DNA of 64,000 bases from Trichomonas vaginalis G3 (GCF_026262505.1 NC_067208.1:1-64000); one strand, 5' to 3'. Numbered from the stretch's first letter, positions 27,891 through 42,205 are shown. A program made the numbers and translations. Notes: generated from the sequence alone by a model not told the origin.

Positions 27891-29072
27891 TTTGTTTTTT
27901 TTCTTATTCTGCCATTATTGTTTTTCCTTGTTATGATTCAAATTAAAAATATTTTAGTAAAGGTATTTTGGACATCATTTTTTCACATTGTCTCAATGCA
28001 AATGTTTGAAAATTTTGTAGGCAATATGACAACTCTTTCAACATTTGTTCTCTTTTATTAACTCAAACAGATTTAGGATCTAATTTCATGCCTTCGAAGA
28101 CATTTAAACCATCTTCAACATAATTTATTGACAAATTGATAACAATTACTCATGAATGTCGTAGATTTAATATCCTGTCACTCAGCAACAAATTCGGGTT
28201 CAATAACAAAGCTCAGTAAAAACTTTCCAGAAATTCTCCAATTTATTTTAGTGTCTTTTTGCGTCATTACGGCTGCATTTTCTTCTGCATCTGAACGCTG
28301 TGTTTGGAAGAAGACGAAATACAGAAACTTTCAACACAAGTAATCAGATTTTCTTGTCTTTCATGTTAAAATGCTTCATCTCGCTAGGTATACGTCATTT
28401 ATTGGATGGATTGTTAGCTTTGTGTCCAAATAGCAAAAAAAAGTATTAATTTAAATTTCGCATTTTGCATAAGTATACGCTTTAATTTATATCAAAACAG
28501 ATTTAGATAGCTTAAAACAATATAGTTTACTCATAAATACATCTTGATAATTCACTTCTTCAATTTTCATAATCTTATATCCTGACCTATATCCTCTTAT
28601 AAACCATATTTCTACTGAGATCTTCTTAAAGCATCTTTTTATCCCTATCTACGCCTCGAAACCCTATTTTTCCGGCGGAATATGAATCTTCGGGTCTCGC
28701 TGATTCGATTTCTGCAGTCAGATCGTAAAAATACCCACTACATAGCCTGATAATCTCAATTTAAGTTCCTTAATTTTTTTGAAAAAAAAATTAAAACTCC
28801 CTTATCAAACATCATGCTCATTTTTACGAATTTCATTTTTCCTTTAAGTTTAAAATATACGCTTTTTAGCATGTTTATAATACATTTTCAATTTACATTT
28901 ACATTTTTATTTTTGAATTGTTTATTTATATTTCCGTTTGAACAATAATATTTATTGAAAATTGTGAGAGAAACGGATATAATAAAAAACACCATACAAC
29001 AAAATTCACTTTTTTTCATTACTTTACGCGGATCACTCCTTTTCGGCCCAATATGCCGGAAATGATAAAACT

Positions 29073-29655
29073 CTCAGATCTAGTTGCTAAGATCCAAACT
29101 CTCGACTCTCAAATCTATTCCTCAGATATTGTTGCTAAATCTACTTCCTCAGATCTTGTTGCTAAGATCTACTTCCTCAGATCTTGTTGCTAAGATCTAC
29201 TTCCTCAGATCTTGTTGCTAAGATCTAAACTCTCGACTCTCAAATCTACTTCCTCAGATCTTGTTGCTAAGATCTACTTCCTCAGATCTTGTTGCTAAGA
29301 TCTAAACTCTCGACTCTCAAATCTACTTCCTCAGATCTTGTTTCTAAGATCCAAACTCTCGACTCTCAAATCTACTTCCTCAGATCTTGTTGCTAAGATC
29401 TACTTCCTCAGATCTTGTTGCTAAGATCTACTTCCTCAGATCTTGTTGCTAAGATCCAAACTCTCGACTCTCAAATCTACTTCTCAGATCTTGTTGCTAA
29501 GATCTAAACTCTCGACTCTCAAATCTACTTCCTCAGATCTTGTTGCTAAGATCTAAACTCTCGACTCTCAAATCTATTTCCTCAGATCTTGTTGCTAAGA
29601 TCTAAACTCTCGACTCTCAAATCTACTTCCTCAGATCTTGTTGCTAAGATCGATC
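29073..29655 (+). repeat. two-module minisatellite, unit 2
   Basis: Same module order as the other units, with a few single-base losses (for instance AAATCTATTCCTC in the first L module). Confidence 0.93.
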
Positions 29656-32234
29656 TATTATACTCAATTTTACTTAAGCAATATAGATCACCTTTATTAT
29701 GATTCTCTTTATCTGTACTTGTTTAAAATTAAATTACATCATAAAGATCTAATTACAAATTATTTAGAATTTTGAAATAAAACCAGTATTTTATCAAATG
29801 CTTTGAGATTAATGCATTCAAACTTAAAAAAAAAAGATATATTCAGATCAATTTCAATATTATTGATTTTTTAATGTAAAAACTATGTCTACATAGATTC
29901 TCACAATTTATATAGATACTCTTTTTCCCAATTTTTTTTCAAAATCTCTTTTTACATATCAAAATTGTATTTTTCAATTTCATTTTTATTTTTTCCATAT
30001 TTTTTTTGGAATTTGGATATGCGTCCAAATAGTATGTTATGTATTAGAAAATATTAGATATCTGAAGAGAAAATGATAACTTAGAGAGTTTTAAAGATTT
30101 TATTTTCGAATACAAATATAGACCAGAGGAATACATTCTAATAATTTTGTGAATAAATAAGAACAAAATAAAGGTTAGCATAAATATGTAGAAATTAAGA
30201 TTGGTTAAATACAAAATTAAATGAGGATGAAATTTGCGATATAAGTAGGGTATGGCAATGATTGGAAACAATTGGTTACACATGAAAATTATCAGATGTA
30301 AGAATTTGGTGCAGATATTTTAAAAATGAGATCTGAGTGCTTAAACAATATCTCAAAATTCAAATTTTCCAAATGAAAATTTGGAAAATTCCCAAAATGC
30401 AGAATCAACTGATGATTTTCAATCATTAATAACGCCAATACAAGAAGATCATTTTCCTTCTGCCAACGAACTAACAATGGTTTGATATTGCCCATGATGT
30501 TTTTAATTAGTCCGCCACCTGAGAATCAACATCCAGAAATTGATGAAGAAGAGACACAAAAAGCAATTTATCTATTACAAAACTTAGACTTTCCTAAGAA
30601 AAAATTAATTATATTATTCTTGTTTGTTTTTTAAAAACATGTATATTTATTAACATTTCCTTTTTTAATACCTTTCCAACTTCTATTAGTAACAAATACA
30701 TAACTAATTTGAAGATTTAGCGTTATGAAGAAGTATCCAAGTAATAACGTCAATAATGCATTTGCGATAGGATATAATTGCACCAAAGGTTAAAACTTGT
30801 ATAAAGAATGAAAAATGAAATTTAATACAATTTTTTTTCGAAAAAAATCCATGCTTGGCTAGATTTTCATAGTTATTGAATATGCATTACTGACATCTTG
30901 TAAAAGATGCCGATCAAGGCTTTCAAGATTGCTAAATTTCTCGATTAAAATTTACATTTTTTTTTTATTTGTGTTTAATTACATTTTACAGTTTGCAGAC
31001 TTACATAAAATCCGCAACATAGTGGTTATTTAATATTTGCCCCACAGTATTGTAGTTTGAAATTTACGATAAGATTATAATTGATAAAGTAAGGTTTTGT
31101 CATTAATGCATCTTATAAACTTTCATTGATAAATATGGATAGATAAGTTCTGTGTTCAAAAGTAAGCATTTTTTAAAACGCGCAATTATATCAAGAACGA
31201 TATCATAAATTCATGAGTATCGATGATTTTCGTTTAGGATGGACTTAATCGGCTTGATTGATATACATATTTTTAAAATGGCATAGCTTTGTGCATGTTA
31301 TGTCAAGCATTGTGCCAAACCAATTTAAAATGAAACAAATTATTTTAAAGAAACTATATATGAATATTCGAACACTTTATATTAATGTAGGGAGCTATAA
31401 ATTTAAATATTCTAAAAATTTATTTATTTGTTAAGAGTTCGGAACAAATTTATTATTGAATATATAGAAATAAAATAATTATGCATAATCGCATAAAAAA
31501 ATGCTGAAACAATGAAAAGAAAAAAATAGTTGCCCAATAGAAAAAGTCGACCATACCCCTACCCATTGAGTTATCCTCACTTTCAAGTTTCGATCGAAAA
31601 AAAGGTATTTAACCGCGTAACTCGCACCTTTTAGTCGTATTTCGAAGTTCTATATAGTATTAAAGATTAAGTTACATTATGTACAAAATAACTTTTTATT
31701 GTTATTTGATTTTGATAGCATTATTAGCTGAATATGCAAAATCTCGTAGAAATAATCATTTCATTCAGACATAAGTATTGATTGTTTCCCAACAAGCATA
31801 ATAACACACGTTTCATATTATAATTTATTTCATTTCTGTACAAAATTTAGATAACGATATCAAATAAAAAAAACTGTGGCATTTTTTTACTTCAAACTAT
31901 CATGAAGTGTAACCAAATTGGGTGAGTTTCTTGCTATCAGTATGACATGAAAAAGTGAACGACAAAAATTGAAGATATTGTAGTTAACTCGGATTTTTTT
32001 TAATTGCAAACACATCTATAATTTGTTTAAATATCATTTATTATATCAAAATCGAAAAATTCGTTTTTGGAAATCTTTGAATTTATGAGAAGTTCTACAA
32101 AGACACTTACAAATATAGCGTTTGCATAAAAAAGGCTCTTTAATCTTCTTCATCCTTGCTCAGAAACTTCTACTGGTTACCTTACGGGTAACCTGCAAAG
32201 CTGCTTCCAAGGCATCGGGAAAATAACGTATTTT

Positions 32235-32245
32235 CGTGAGACTAC

Positions 32246-32294
<49 letters not shown>

Positions 32295-32304
32295 TAGTCT
32301 CACG
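32235..32304. repeat. poly(A) hairpin, unit 2
   Basis: 43 A (32250-32292) between perfect CGTGAGACTACCTTT arms. Confidence 0.95.
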
Positions 32305-33980
32305 AGAAAACTGACGGTAAAAATTCGATGAAACCAGGTGCATTGTATAGTACATATATGTGGTAAATAAATGTCGATTAGCTTTGTAAAAAATATCCCA
32401 CAGTTTTTGAGATCTTGAAAACGGCCATTCAAAAAGTCGAAAATTTTCGCGAGATGTTAATGGGCAAGACAGTTTTTCGACAAATAAATCGTAAACATGG
32501 GAATTAAAATAAGGCGTTATATTACATATATGGTAAAGAATATGGATGTGAAGAGCGTTAGTAGAATGGAAAGACTTTGAAATTTTAAAAATTTTTCTGG
32601 ACTAAAAAATTATTTGATTATAAAAAACATATTATATATCAATTGCTATATAGAACTATCATAACAGATTTTGGAAAAGCCGCAAATCCCCAAGTTGGAG
32701 AATTCATTAAATACTAATTATTCAGCTTTTTATCAGAAAGGAAGGTAGTGTAGTGTTGGGAACGCTATGCTCTTTTTGAATCTAAAAGGCAACTGTTCAA
32801 ATCATAACTCTTTGTTTTTTTTCTTATTCTGCCATTATTGTTTTTCCTTGTTATGATTCAAATTAAAAATATTTAGTAAAGGTATTTTGGACATCATTTT
32901 TTCACATTGTCTCAATGCAAATGTTTGAAAATTTTGTAGGCAATATGACAACTCTTTCAACATTTGTTCTCTTTTATTAACTCAAACAGATTTAGGATCT
33001 AATTTCATGCCTTCGAAGACATTTAAACCATCTTCAACATAATTTATTGACAATTGATAACAATTACTCATGAATGTCGTAGATTTAATATCCTGTCACT
33101 CAGCAACAAATTCGGGTTCAATAACAAAGCTCAGTAAAAACTTTCCAGAAATTCTCCAATTTATTTTAGTGTCTTTTTGCGTCATACGGCTGCATTTTCT
33201 TCTGCATCTGAACGCTGTGTTTGGAAGAAGACGAAATACAGAAACTTTCAACACAAGTAATCAGATTTTCTTGTCTTTCATGTTAAAATGCTTCATCTCG
33301 CTAGGTATACGTCATTTATTGGATGGATTGTTTAGCTTTGTGTCCAAATAGCAAAAAAAAGTATTAATTTAAATTTCGCATTTTGCATAAGTATACGCTT
33401 TAATTTATATCAAAACAGATTTAGATAGCTTAAAACAATATAGTTTACTCATAAATACATCTTGATAATTCACTTCTTCAATTTTCATAATCTTATATCC
33501 TGACCTATATCCTCTTATAAACCTATTTCTACTGAGATCTTCTTAAATCATCTTTTTATCCCTATCTACGCCTCGAAACCCTATTTTTCCGGCGGAATAT
33601 GAATCTTCGGGTCTCGCTGATTCGATTTCTGCAGTCAGATCGTAAAAATACCCACTACATAGCCTGATAATCTCAATTTAAGTTCCTTAATTTTTTTGAA
33701 AAAAAAATTAAAACTCCCTTATCAAACATCATGCTCATTTTTACGAATTTCATTTTCCTTTAGTTAAATATCTTTTTAGCATGTTTATAATACATTTTCA
33801 ATTTACATTTACATTTTTATTTTTGAATTGTTTATTTATATTTCCGTTTGAACAATAATATTTATTGAAAATTGTGAGAGAAACGGATATAATAAAAAAC
33901 ACCATACAACAAAATTCACTTTTTTTCATACTTACGCGGATCACTCCTTTTCGGCCCAATATGCCGGAAATGATAAAACT

Positions 33981-34565
33981 CTCAGATCTAGTTGCTAAGA
34001 TCCAAACTCTCGACTCTCAAATCTATTTCCTCAGATATTGTTGCTAAGATCTACTTCCTCAGATCTTGTTGCTAAGATCTACTTCCTCAGATCTTGTTGC
34101 TAAGATCTACTTCCTCAGATCTTGTTGCTAAGATCTAAACTCTCGACTCTCAAATCTACTTCCTCAGATCTTGTTGCTAAGATCTACTTCCTCAGATCTT
34201 GTTGCTAAGATCTAAACTCTCGACTCTCAAATCTACTTCCTCAGATCTTGTTTCTAAGATCCAAACTCTCGACTCTCAAATCTACTTCCTCAGATCTTGT
34301 TGCTAAGATCTACTTCCTCAGATCTTGTTGCTAAGATCTACTTCCTCAGATCTTGTTGCTAAGATCCAAACTCTCGACTCTCAAATCTACTTCCTCAGAT
34401 CTTGTTGCTAAGATCTAAACTCTCGACTCTCAAATCTACTTCCTCAGATCTTGTTGCTAAGATCTAAACTCTCGACTCTCAAATCTATTTCCTCAGATCT
34501 TGTTGCTAAGATCTAAACTCTCGACTCTCAAATCTACTTCCTCAGATCTTGTTGCTAAGATCGAT
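33981..34565 (+). repeat. two-module minisatellite, unit 3
   Basis: Module order as in unit 4. Confidence 0.95.
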
Positions 34566-35279
34566 CTATTATACTCAATTTTACTTAAGCAATATAGATC
34601 ACCTTTATTATGATTCTCTTTATCTGTACTTGTTTAAAATTAAATTACATCATAAAGATCTAATTACAAATTATTTAGAATTTTGAAATAAAACCAGTAT
34701 TTTATCAAATGCTTTGAGATTAATGCATTCAAACTTAAAAAAAAAAGATATATTCAGATCAATTTCAATATTATTGATTTTTTAATGTAAAAACTATGTC
34801 TACATAGATCTCAAACAATTTTATTAGATACTCTTTTTCCCAATTTTTTTCAAAATCTCTTTTTACATATCAAAAATTGTATTTTTCAATTTCATTTTTT
34901 ATTTTTTCCATATTTTTTTTGGAATTTGGATATGCGTCCAAAGTAGTTATGTCATTAGAAAAATATTAGATATCTGAAGAGAAAATGATAACTTAGAGAG
35001 TTTTAAAGATTTTATTTTCGAATACAAATATAGACCTCAGAGGAATACATTCTAAATAAATTTGTATCTGAGGGTGAATAAATAAGAACAAAATTTAAAG
35101 GGTTAGCATAAATAATGTAGAAATTAAGATTGGAATTTAAATTTAATACAAAATTAAAGGGAATGAATTTGCGATTAGTAGGGTATGGCAAATGGATTGG
35201 GAAACATTGGTTACACATGAAAATTATCAGATGTAAGAATTTGGTGCAGATATTTTAAAAATGAGATCTGAGTGCTTAA

Positions 35280-35540
35280 ACAATATCTCAAAATTCAAAT
35301 TTTCCAAATGAAAATTTGGAAAATTCCCAAAATGCAGAATCAACTGATGATTTTCAATCATTAATAACGCCAATACAAGAAGATCATTTTCCTTCTGCCA
35401 ACGAACTAAAACAATGGTTTGATATTGCCCATGATGTTTTAATTAGCTCGCCACCTGAGAATCAACATCCAGAAATTGATGAAGAAGAGACACAAAAAGC
35501 AATTTATCTATTACAAAACTTAGACTTTCCTAAGAAATAA
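35280..35540 (+). CDS. protein-like small frame of the satellite, unit 3
   Basis: Counterpart of 25412-25672. One residue differs (ISSPPENQ instead of ISPPPENQ). Confidence 0.33.
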   Translation, partial: TISQNSNFPNENLENSQNAESTDDFQSLITPIQEDHFPSANELKQWFDIAHDVLISSPPENQHPEIDEEETQKAIYLLQNLDFPKK

Positions 35541-37181
35541 AATTATTTAATTTATTCTTGTTTGTTTTTTAATTAAACATGTATATTTATTAACATTTCC
35601 TTTTTTAATACCTTTCCAACTTCTATTAGTAACAAATACATAACTAATTTGAAGATTTAGCGTTATGAAGAAGTATCCAAGTAATAACGTCAATAATGCA
35701 TTTGCGATAGGATATAATTGCACCAAAGGTTAAAACTTGTATAAAGAATGAAAAATGAAATTTAATACAATTTTTTTTCGAAAAAAATCCATGCTTGGCT
35801 AGATTTTCATAGTTATTGAATATGCATTACTGACATCTTGTAAAAGATGCCGATCAAGGCTTTCAAGATTGCTAAATTTCTCGATTAAAATTTACATTTT
35901 TTTTTTATTTGTGTTTAATTACATTTTACAGTTTGCAGACTTACATAAAATCCGCAACATAGTGGTTATTTAATATTTGCCCCACAGTATTGTAGTTTGA
36001 AATTTACGATAAGATTATAATTGATAAAGTAAGGTTTTGTCATTAATGCATCTTATAAACTTTCATTGATAAATATGGATAGATAAGTTCTGTGTTCAAA
36101 AGTAAGCATTTTTTAAAACGCGCAATTATATCAAGAACGACTATCATAAATTCATGAGTATCGATGATTTTCGTTTAGGATGGACTTAATCGGCTTGATT
36201 GATATACATATTTTAAAATGGCATAGCTTTGTGCATGTTATGTCAAGCATTGTGCCAAACCAATTTAAAATGAAACAAATTATTTTAAAGAAACTATATA
36301 TATGAACTATTCGAACACTTTATATTAATGTAGGGAGCTATAAATTTAAATATTCTAAAAATTTATTTATTTGTTAAGAGTTCGGAACAAATTTATTATT
36401 GAATATATAGGAAATCAAATAATTATGCATAATCGCATAAAAAAATGCTGAAACAATGAAAAGAAAAAAATAGTTGCCCAATAGAAAAAGTCGAACCCAT
36501 ACCCCTACCCATTGAGTTATCCTCACTTTCAAGTTTCGATCGAAAAAAAGGTATTTAACCGCGTAACTCGCACCTTTTAGTCGTATTTCGAAGTTCTATA
36601 TAGTATTAAAGATTAAGTTACATTATGTACAAAATAACTTTTTATTGTTATTTGATTTTGATAGCATTATTAGCTGAATATGCAAAATCTCGTAGAAATA
36701 ATCATTTCATTCAGACATAAGTATTGGATTGTTTCCCAACAAGCATAATAACACACGTTTCATATTATAATTTATTTCATTTCTGTACAAAATTTAGATA
36801 ACGATATCAAATAAAAAAAACTGTGGCATTTTTTTACTTCAAACTATCATGAAGTGTAACCAAATTGGGTGAGTATTCTTGCTATCAGTATGACATGAAA
36901 AAGTGAACGACAAAAATTGAAGATATTGTAGTTAACTCGGATTTTTTTAATTGCAAACACATCTATAATTTGTTTAAATATCATTTATTATATCAAAATC
37001 GAAAAATTCGTTTTTGGAAATCTTTGAATTTATGAGAAGTTCTACAAAGACACTTACAAATATAGCGTTTGCAATAAAAAGGCTCTTTAATCTTCTTCAT
37101 CCTTGCTCAGAAACTTCTACTGGTTACCTTACGGGTAACCTGCAAAGCTGCTTCCAAGGCATCGGGAAAATAACGTATTTT

Positions 37182-37192
37182 CGTGAGACTAC

Positions 37193-37240
<48 letters not shown>

Positions 37241-37250
37241 TAGTCTCACG
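37182..37250. repeat. poly(A) hairpin, unit 3
   Basis: 42 A (37197-37238) between the same 15-bp arms. Confidence 0.95.
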
Positions 37251-38939
37251 AGAAAACTGACGGTAAAAATTCGATGAAACCAGGTGCATTGTATAGTACA
37301 TATATGTGGTAAATAAATGTCGATTAGCTTTGTAAAAAATATCCCACAGTTTTTGAGATCTTGAAAACGGCCATTCAAAAAGTCGAAAATTTTCGCGAGA
37401 TGTTAATGGGCAAGACAGTTTTTCGACAAATAAATCGTAAACATGGGAATTAAAATAAGGCGTTATATTACATATATGGTAAAGAATATGGATGTGAAGA
37501 GCGTTAGTAGAATGGAAAGACTTTGAAATTTTAAAAAATTTATCTGGACTAAAAAATTATTTGATTATAAAAAACATATTATATATCAATTGCTATATAG
37601 AACTATCATAACAGATTTTGGAAAAGCCGCAAATCCCCAAGTTGGAGAATTCATTAAATACTAATTATTCAGCTTTTTATCAGAAAGGAAGGTAGTGTAG
37701 TGGTTGGGAACGCTATGCTCTTTTTGAATCTAAAAGGCAACTGTTCAAATCATAACATCTTTGTTTTTTTTCTTATTCTGCCATTATTGTTTTTCCTTGT
37801 TATGATTCAAATTAAAAATATTTTAGTAAAGGTATTTTGGACATCATTTTTTCACATTGTCTCAATGCAAATGTTTGAAAATTTTGTAGGCAATATGACA
37901 ACTCTTTCAACATTTGTTCTCTTTTATTAACTCAAACAGATTTAGGATCTAATTTCATGCCTTCGAAGACATTTAAACCATCTTCAACATAATTTATTGA
38001 CAAATTGATAACAATTACTCATGAATGTCGTAGATTTAATATCCTGTCACTCAGCAACAAATTCGGGTTCAATAACAAAGCTCAGTAAAAACTTTCCAGA
38101 AATTCTCCAATTTATTTTAGTGTCTTTTTGCGTCATTACGGCTGCATTTTCTTCTGCATCTGAACGCTGTGTTTGGAAGAAGACGAAATACAGAAACTTT
38201 CAACACAAGTAATCAGATTTTCTTGTCTTTCATGTTAAAATGCTTCATCTCGCTAGGTATACGTCATTTATTGGATGGATTGTTAGCTTTGTGTCCAAAT
38301 AGCAAAAAAAAGTATTAATTTAAATTTCGCATTTTGCATAAGTATACGCTTTAATTTATATCAAAACAGATTTAGATAGCTTAAAACAATATAGTTTACT
38401 CATAAATACATCTTGATAATTCACTTCTTCAATTTTCATAATCTTATATCCTGACCTATATCCTCTTATAAACCATATTTCTACTGAGATCTTCTTAAAG
38501 CATCTTTTTATCCCTATCTACGCCTCGAAACCCTATTTTTCCGGCGGAATATGAATCTTCGGGTCTCGCTGATTCGATTTCTGCAGTCAGATCGTAAAAA
38601 TACCCACTACATAGCCTGATAATCTCAATTTAAGTTCCTTAATTTTTTTGAAAAAAAAATTAAAACTCCCTTATCAAACATCATGCTCATTTTTACGAAT
38701 TTCATTTTTCCTTTAAGTTTAAAATATACGCTTTTTAGCATGTTTATAATACATTTTCAATTTACATTTACATTTTTATTTTTGAATTGTTTATTTATAT
38801 TTCCGTTTGAACAATAATATTTATTGAAAATTGTGAGAGAAACGGATATAATAAAAAACACCATACAACAAAATTCACTTTTTTTCATACTTACGCGGAT
38901 CACTCCTTTTCGGCCCAATATGCCGGAAATGATAAAACT

Positions 38940-39525
38940 CTCAGATCTAGTTGCTAAGATCCAAACTCTCGACTCTCAAATCTATTTCCTCAGATATTGT
39001 TGCTAAGATCTACTTCCTCAGATCTTGTTGCTAAGATCTACTTCCTCAGATCTTGTTGCTAAGATCTACTTCCTCAGATCTTGTTGCTAAGATCTAAACT
39101 CTCGACTCTCAAATCTACTTCCTCAGATCTTGTTGCTAAGATCTACTTCCTCAGATCTTGTTGCTAAGATCTAAACTCTCGACTCTCAAATCTACTTCCT
39201 CAGATCTTGTTTCTAAGATCCAAACTCTCGACTCTCAAATCTACTTCCTCAGATCTTGTTGCTAAGATCTACTTCCTCAGATCTTGTTGCTAAGATCTAC
39301 TTCCTCAGATCTTGTTGCTAAGATCCAAACTCTCGACTCTCAAATCTACTTCCTCAGATCTTGTTGCTAAGATCTAAACTCTCGACTCTCAAATCTACTT
39401 CCTCAGATCTTGTTGCTAAGATCTAAACTCTCGACTCTCAAATCTATTTCCTCAGATCTTGTTGCTAAGATCTAAACTCTCGACTCTCAAATCTACTTCC
39501 TCAGATCTTGTTGCTAAGATCGATC
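38940..39525 (+). repeat. two-module minisatellite, unit 4 (reference copy)
   Basis: 586 bp, read as L-S-S-S-L-S-L-L-S-S-L-L-L-L plus a 26-bp tail. Eight L of 49 bp and six S of 28 bp account exactly for the length. Marker variants keep their places: CTCAGATATTG in the second module, TTGTTTCTAAG in the eighth, and CTATTTC ending the first and thirteenth. Confidence 0.95.
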
Positions 39526-40237
39526 TATTATACTCAATTTTACTTAAGCAATATAGATCACCTTTATTATGATTCTCTTTATCTGTACTTGTTTAAAATT
39601 AAATTACATCATAAAGATCTAATTACAAATTATTTAGAATTTTGAAATAAAACCAGTATTTTATCAAATGCTTTGAGATTAATGCATTCAAACTTAAAAA
39701 AAAAAGATATATTCAGATCAATTTCAATATTATTGATTTTTTAATGTAAAAACTATGTCTACATAGATCTCAAACAATTTTATTAGATACTCTTTTTCCC
39801 AATTTTTTTCAAAATCTCTTTTTACATATCAAAAATTGTATTTTTCAATTTCATTTTTATTTTTTCCATATTTTTTTTGGAATTTGGATATGCGTCCAAA
39901 GTAGTTATGTCATTAGAAAAATATTAGATATCTGAAGAGAAAATGATAACTTAGAGAGTTTTAAAGATTTTATTTTCGAATACAAATATAGACCTCAGAG
40001 GAATACATTCTAAATAAATTTGTATCTGAGGGTGAATAAATAAGAACAAAATTTAAAGGGTTAGCATAAATAATGTAGAAATTAAGATTGGAATTTAAAT
40101 TTAATACAAAATTAAAGGGAATGAATTTGCGATTAGTAGGGTATGGCAAATGGATTGGGAAACATTGGTTACACATGAAAATTATCAGATGTAAGAATTT
40201 GGTGCAGATATTTTAAAAATGAGATCTGAGTGCTTAA

Positions 40238-40498
40238 ACAATATCTCAAAATTCAAATTTTCCAAATGAAAATTTGGAAAATTCCCAAAATGCAGAATCA
40301 ACTGATGATTTTCAATCATTAATAACGCCAATACAAGAAGATCATTTTCCTTCTGCCAACGAACTAAAACAATGGTTTGATATTGCCCATGATGTTTTAA
40401 TTAGTCCGCCACCTGAGAATCAACATCCAGAAATTGATGAAGAAGAGACACAAAAAGCAATTTATCTATTACAAAACTTAGACTTTCCTAAGAAATAA
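40238..40498 (+). CDS. protein-like small frame of the satellite, unit 4
   Basis: Counterpart of 25412-25672, with an identical 74-codon part. Confidence 0.33.
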   Translation, partial: TISQNSNFPNENLENSQNAESTDDFQSLITPIQEDHFPSANELKQWFDIAHDVLISPPPENQHPEIDEEETQKAIYLLQNLDFPKK

Positions 40499-42137
40499 AA
40501 TTATTTAATTTATTCTTGTTTGTTTTTTAATTAAACATGTATATTTATTAACATTTCCTTTTTTAATACCTTTCCAACTTCTATTAGTAACAAATACATA
40601 ACTAATTTGAAGATTTAGCGTTATGAAGAAGTATCCAAGTAATAACGTCAATAATGCATTTGCGATAGGATATAATTGCACCAAAGGTTAAAACTTGTAT
40701 AAAGAATGAAAAATGAAATTTAATACAATTTTTTTTCGAAAAAAATCCATGCTTGGCTAGATTTTCATAGTTATTGAATATGCATTACTGACATCTTGTA
40801 AAAGATGCCGATCAAGGCTTTCAAGATTGCTAAATTTCTCGATTAAAATTTACATTTTTTTTTTATTTGTGTTTAATTACATTTTACAGTTTGCAGACTT
40901 ACATAAAATCCGCAACATAGTGGTTATTTAATATTTGCCCCACAGTATTGTAGTTTGAAATTTACGATAAGATTATAATTGATAAAGTAAGGTTTTGTCA
41001 TTAATGCATCTTATAAACTTTCATTGATAAATATGGATAGATAAGTTCTGTGTTCAAAAGTAAGCATTTTTTAAAACGCGCAATTATATCAAGAACGACT
41101 ATCATAAATTCATGAGTATCGATGATTTTCGTTTAGGATGGACTTAATCGGCTTGATTGATATACATATTTTAAAATGGCATAGCTTTGTGCATGTTATG
41201 TCAAGCATTGTGCCAAACCAATTTAAAATGAAACAAATTATTTTAAAGAAACTATATATGAACTATTCGAACACTTTATATTAATGTAGGGAGCTATAAA
41301 TTTAAATATTCTAAAAATTTATTTATTTGTTAAGAGTTCGGAACAAATTTATTATTGAATATATAGGAAATCAAATAATTATGCATAATCGCATAAAAAA
41401 ATGCTGAAACAATGAAAAGAAAAAAATAGTTGCCCAATAGAAAAAGTCGAACCCATACCCCTACCCATTGAGTTATCCTCACTTTCAAGTTTCGATCGAA
41501 AAAAAGGTATTTAACCGCGTAACTCGCACCTTTTAGTCGTATTTCGAAGTTCTATATAGTATTAAAGATTAAGTTACATTATGTACAAAATAACTTTTTA
41601 TTGTTATTTGATTTTGATAGCATTATTAGCTGAATATGCAAAATCTCGTAGAAATAATCATTTCATTCAGACATAAGTATTGGATTGTTTCCCAACAAGC
41701 ATAATAACACACGTTTCATATTATAATTTATTTCATTTCTGTACAAAATTTAGATAACGATATCAAATAAAAAAAACTGTGGCATTTTTTTACTTCAAAC
41801 TATCATGAAGTGTAACCAAATTGGGTGAGTATTCTTGCTATCAGTATGACATGAAAAAGTGAACGACAAAAATTGAAGATATTGTAGTTAACTCGGATTT
41901 TTTTAATTGCAAACACATCTATAATTTGTTTAAATATCATTTATTATATCAAAATCGAAAAATTCGTTTTTGGAAATCTTTGAATTTATGAGAAGTTCTA
42001 CAAAGACACTTACAAATATAGCGTTTGCAATAAAAAGGCTCTTTAATCTTCTTCATCCTTGCTCAGAAACTTCTACTGGTTACCTTACGGGTAACCTGCA
42101 AAGCTGCTTCCAAGGCATCGGGAAAATAACGTATTTT

Positions 42138-42148
42138 CGTGAGACTAC

Positions 42149-42195
<47 letters not shown>

Positions 42196-42205
42196 TAGTC
42201 TCACG
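42138..42205. repeat. poly(A) hairpin, unit 4
   Basis: 41 A (42153-42193) between the same arms. Confidence 0.95.

Larger units (their letters stand above)
23528..28519 (+). repeat. satellite unit 1 (contains assembly gap)
   Basis: The first unit, entered directly from a truncated gene. Order: 0.55-kb leader, minisatellite (24076-24660), AT-rich stretch, divergent small frames (25144-25350 minus and 25412-25672 plus), a long non-coding middle, a foldback GGTTACC-TTACG-GGTAACC at 27252-27270, the poly(A) hairpin (27312-27381), the tRNA-like sequence (27817-27890) and a 63-codon ATG frame (28152-28343). It differs from other units by the N-gap and extra T-rich bases beside it. Confidence 0.9.
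28520..33437 (+). repeat. satellite unit 2 (indel-rich copy)
   Basis: The same layout as unit 1, but with scattered one- to few-base losses, most dense at 29900-30300 and around 30470-30640. They disrupt the 74-codon and 68-codon frames. Either this unit is older or it comes from less corrected reads. Confidence 0.9.
33438..38388 (+). repeat. satellite unit 3
   Basis: A full 4,951-bp unit without the N-gap. The stretch replaced by N in unit 1 is readable here. A short loss near 33753-33780 removes the sequence around the AAAATATACGC motif seen in other units. Confidence 0.92.

Noticed and set aside
28152-28343. 63-codon ATG frame (MNVVDLISCHSATNSG) as a satellite gene
   Set aside because: It is repeated in each unit, but composition is unremarkable, the length changes with one-base differences between copies, and no motif is recognised.
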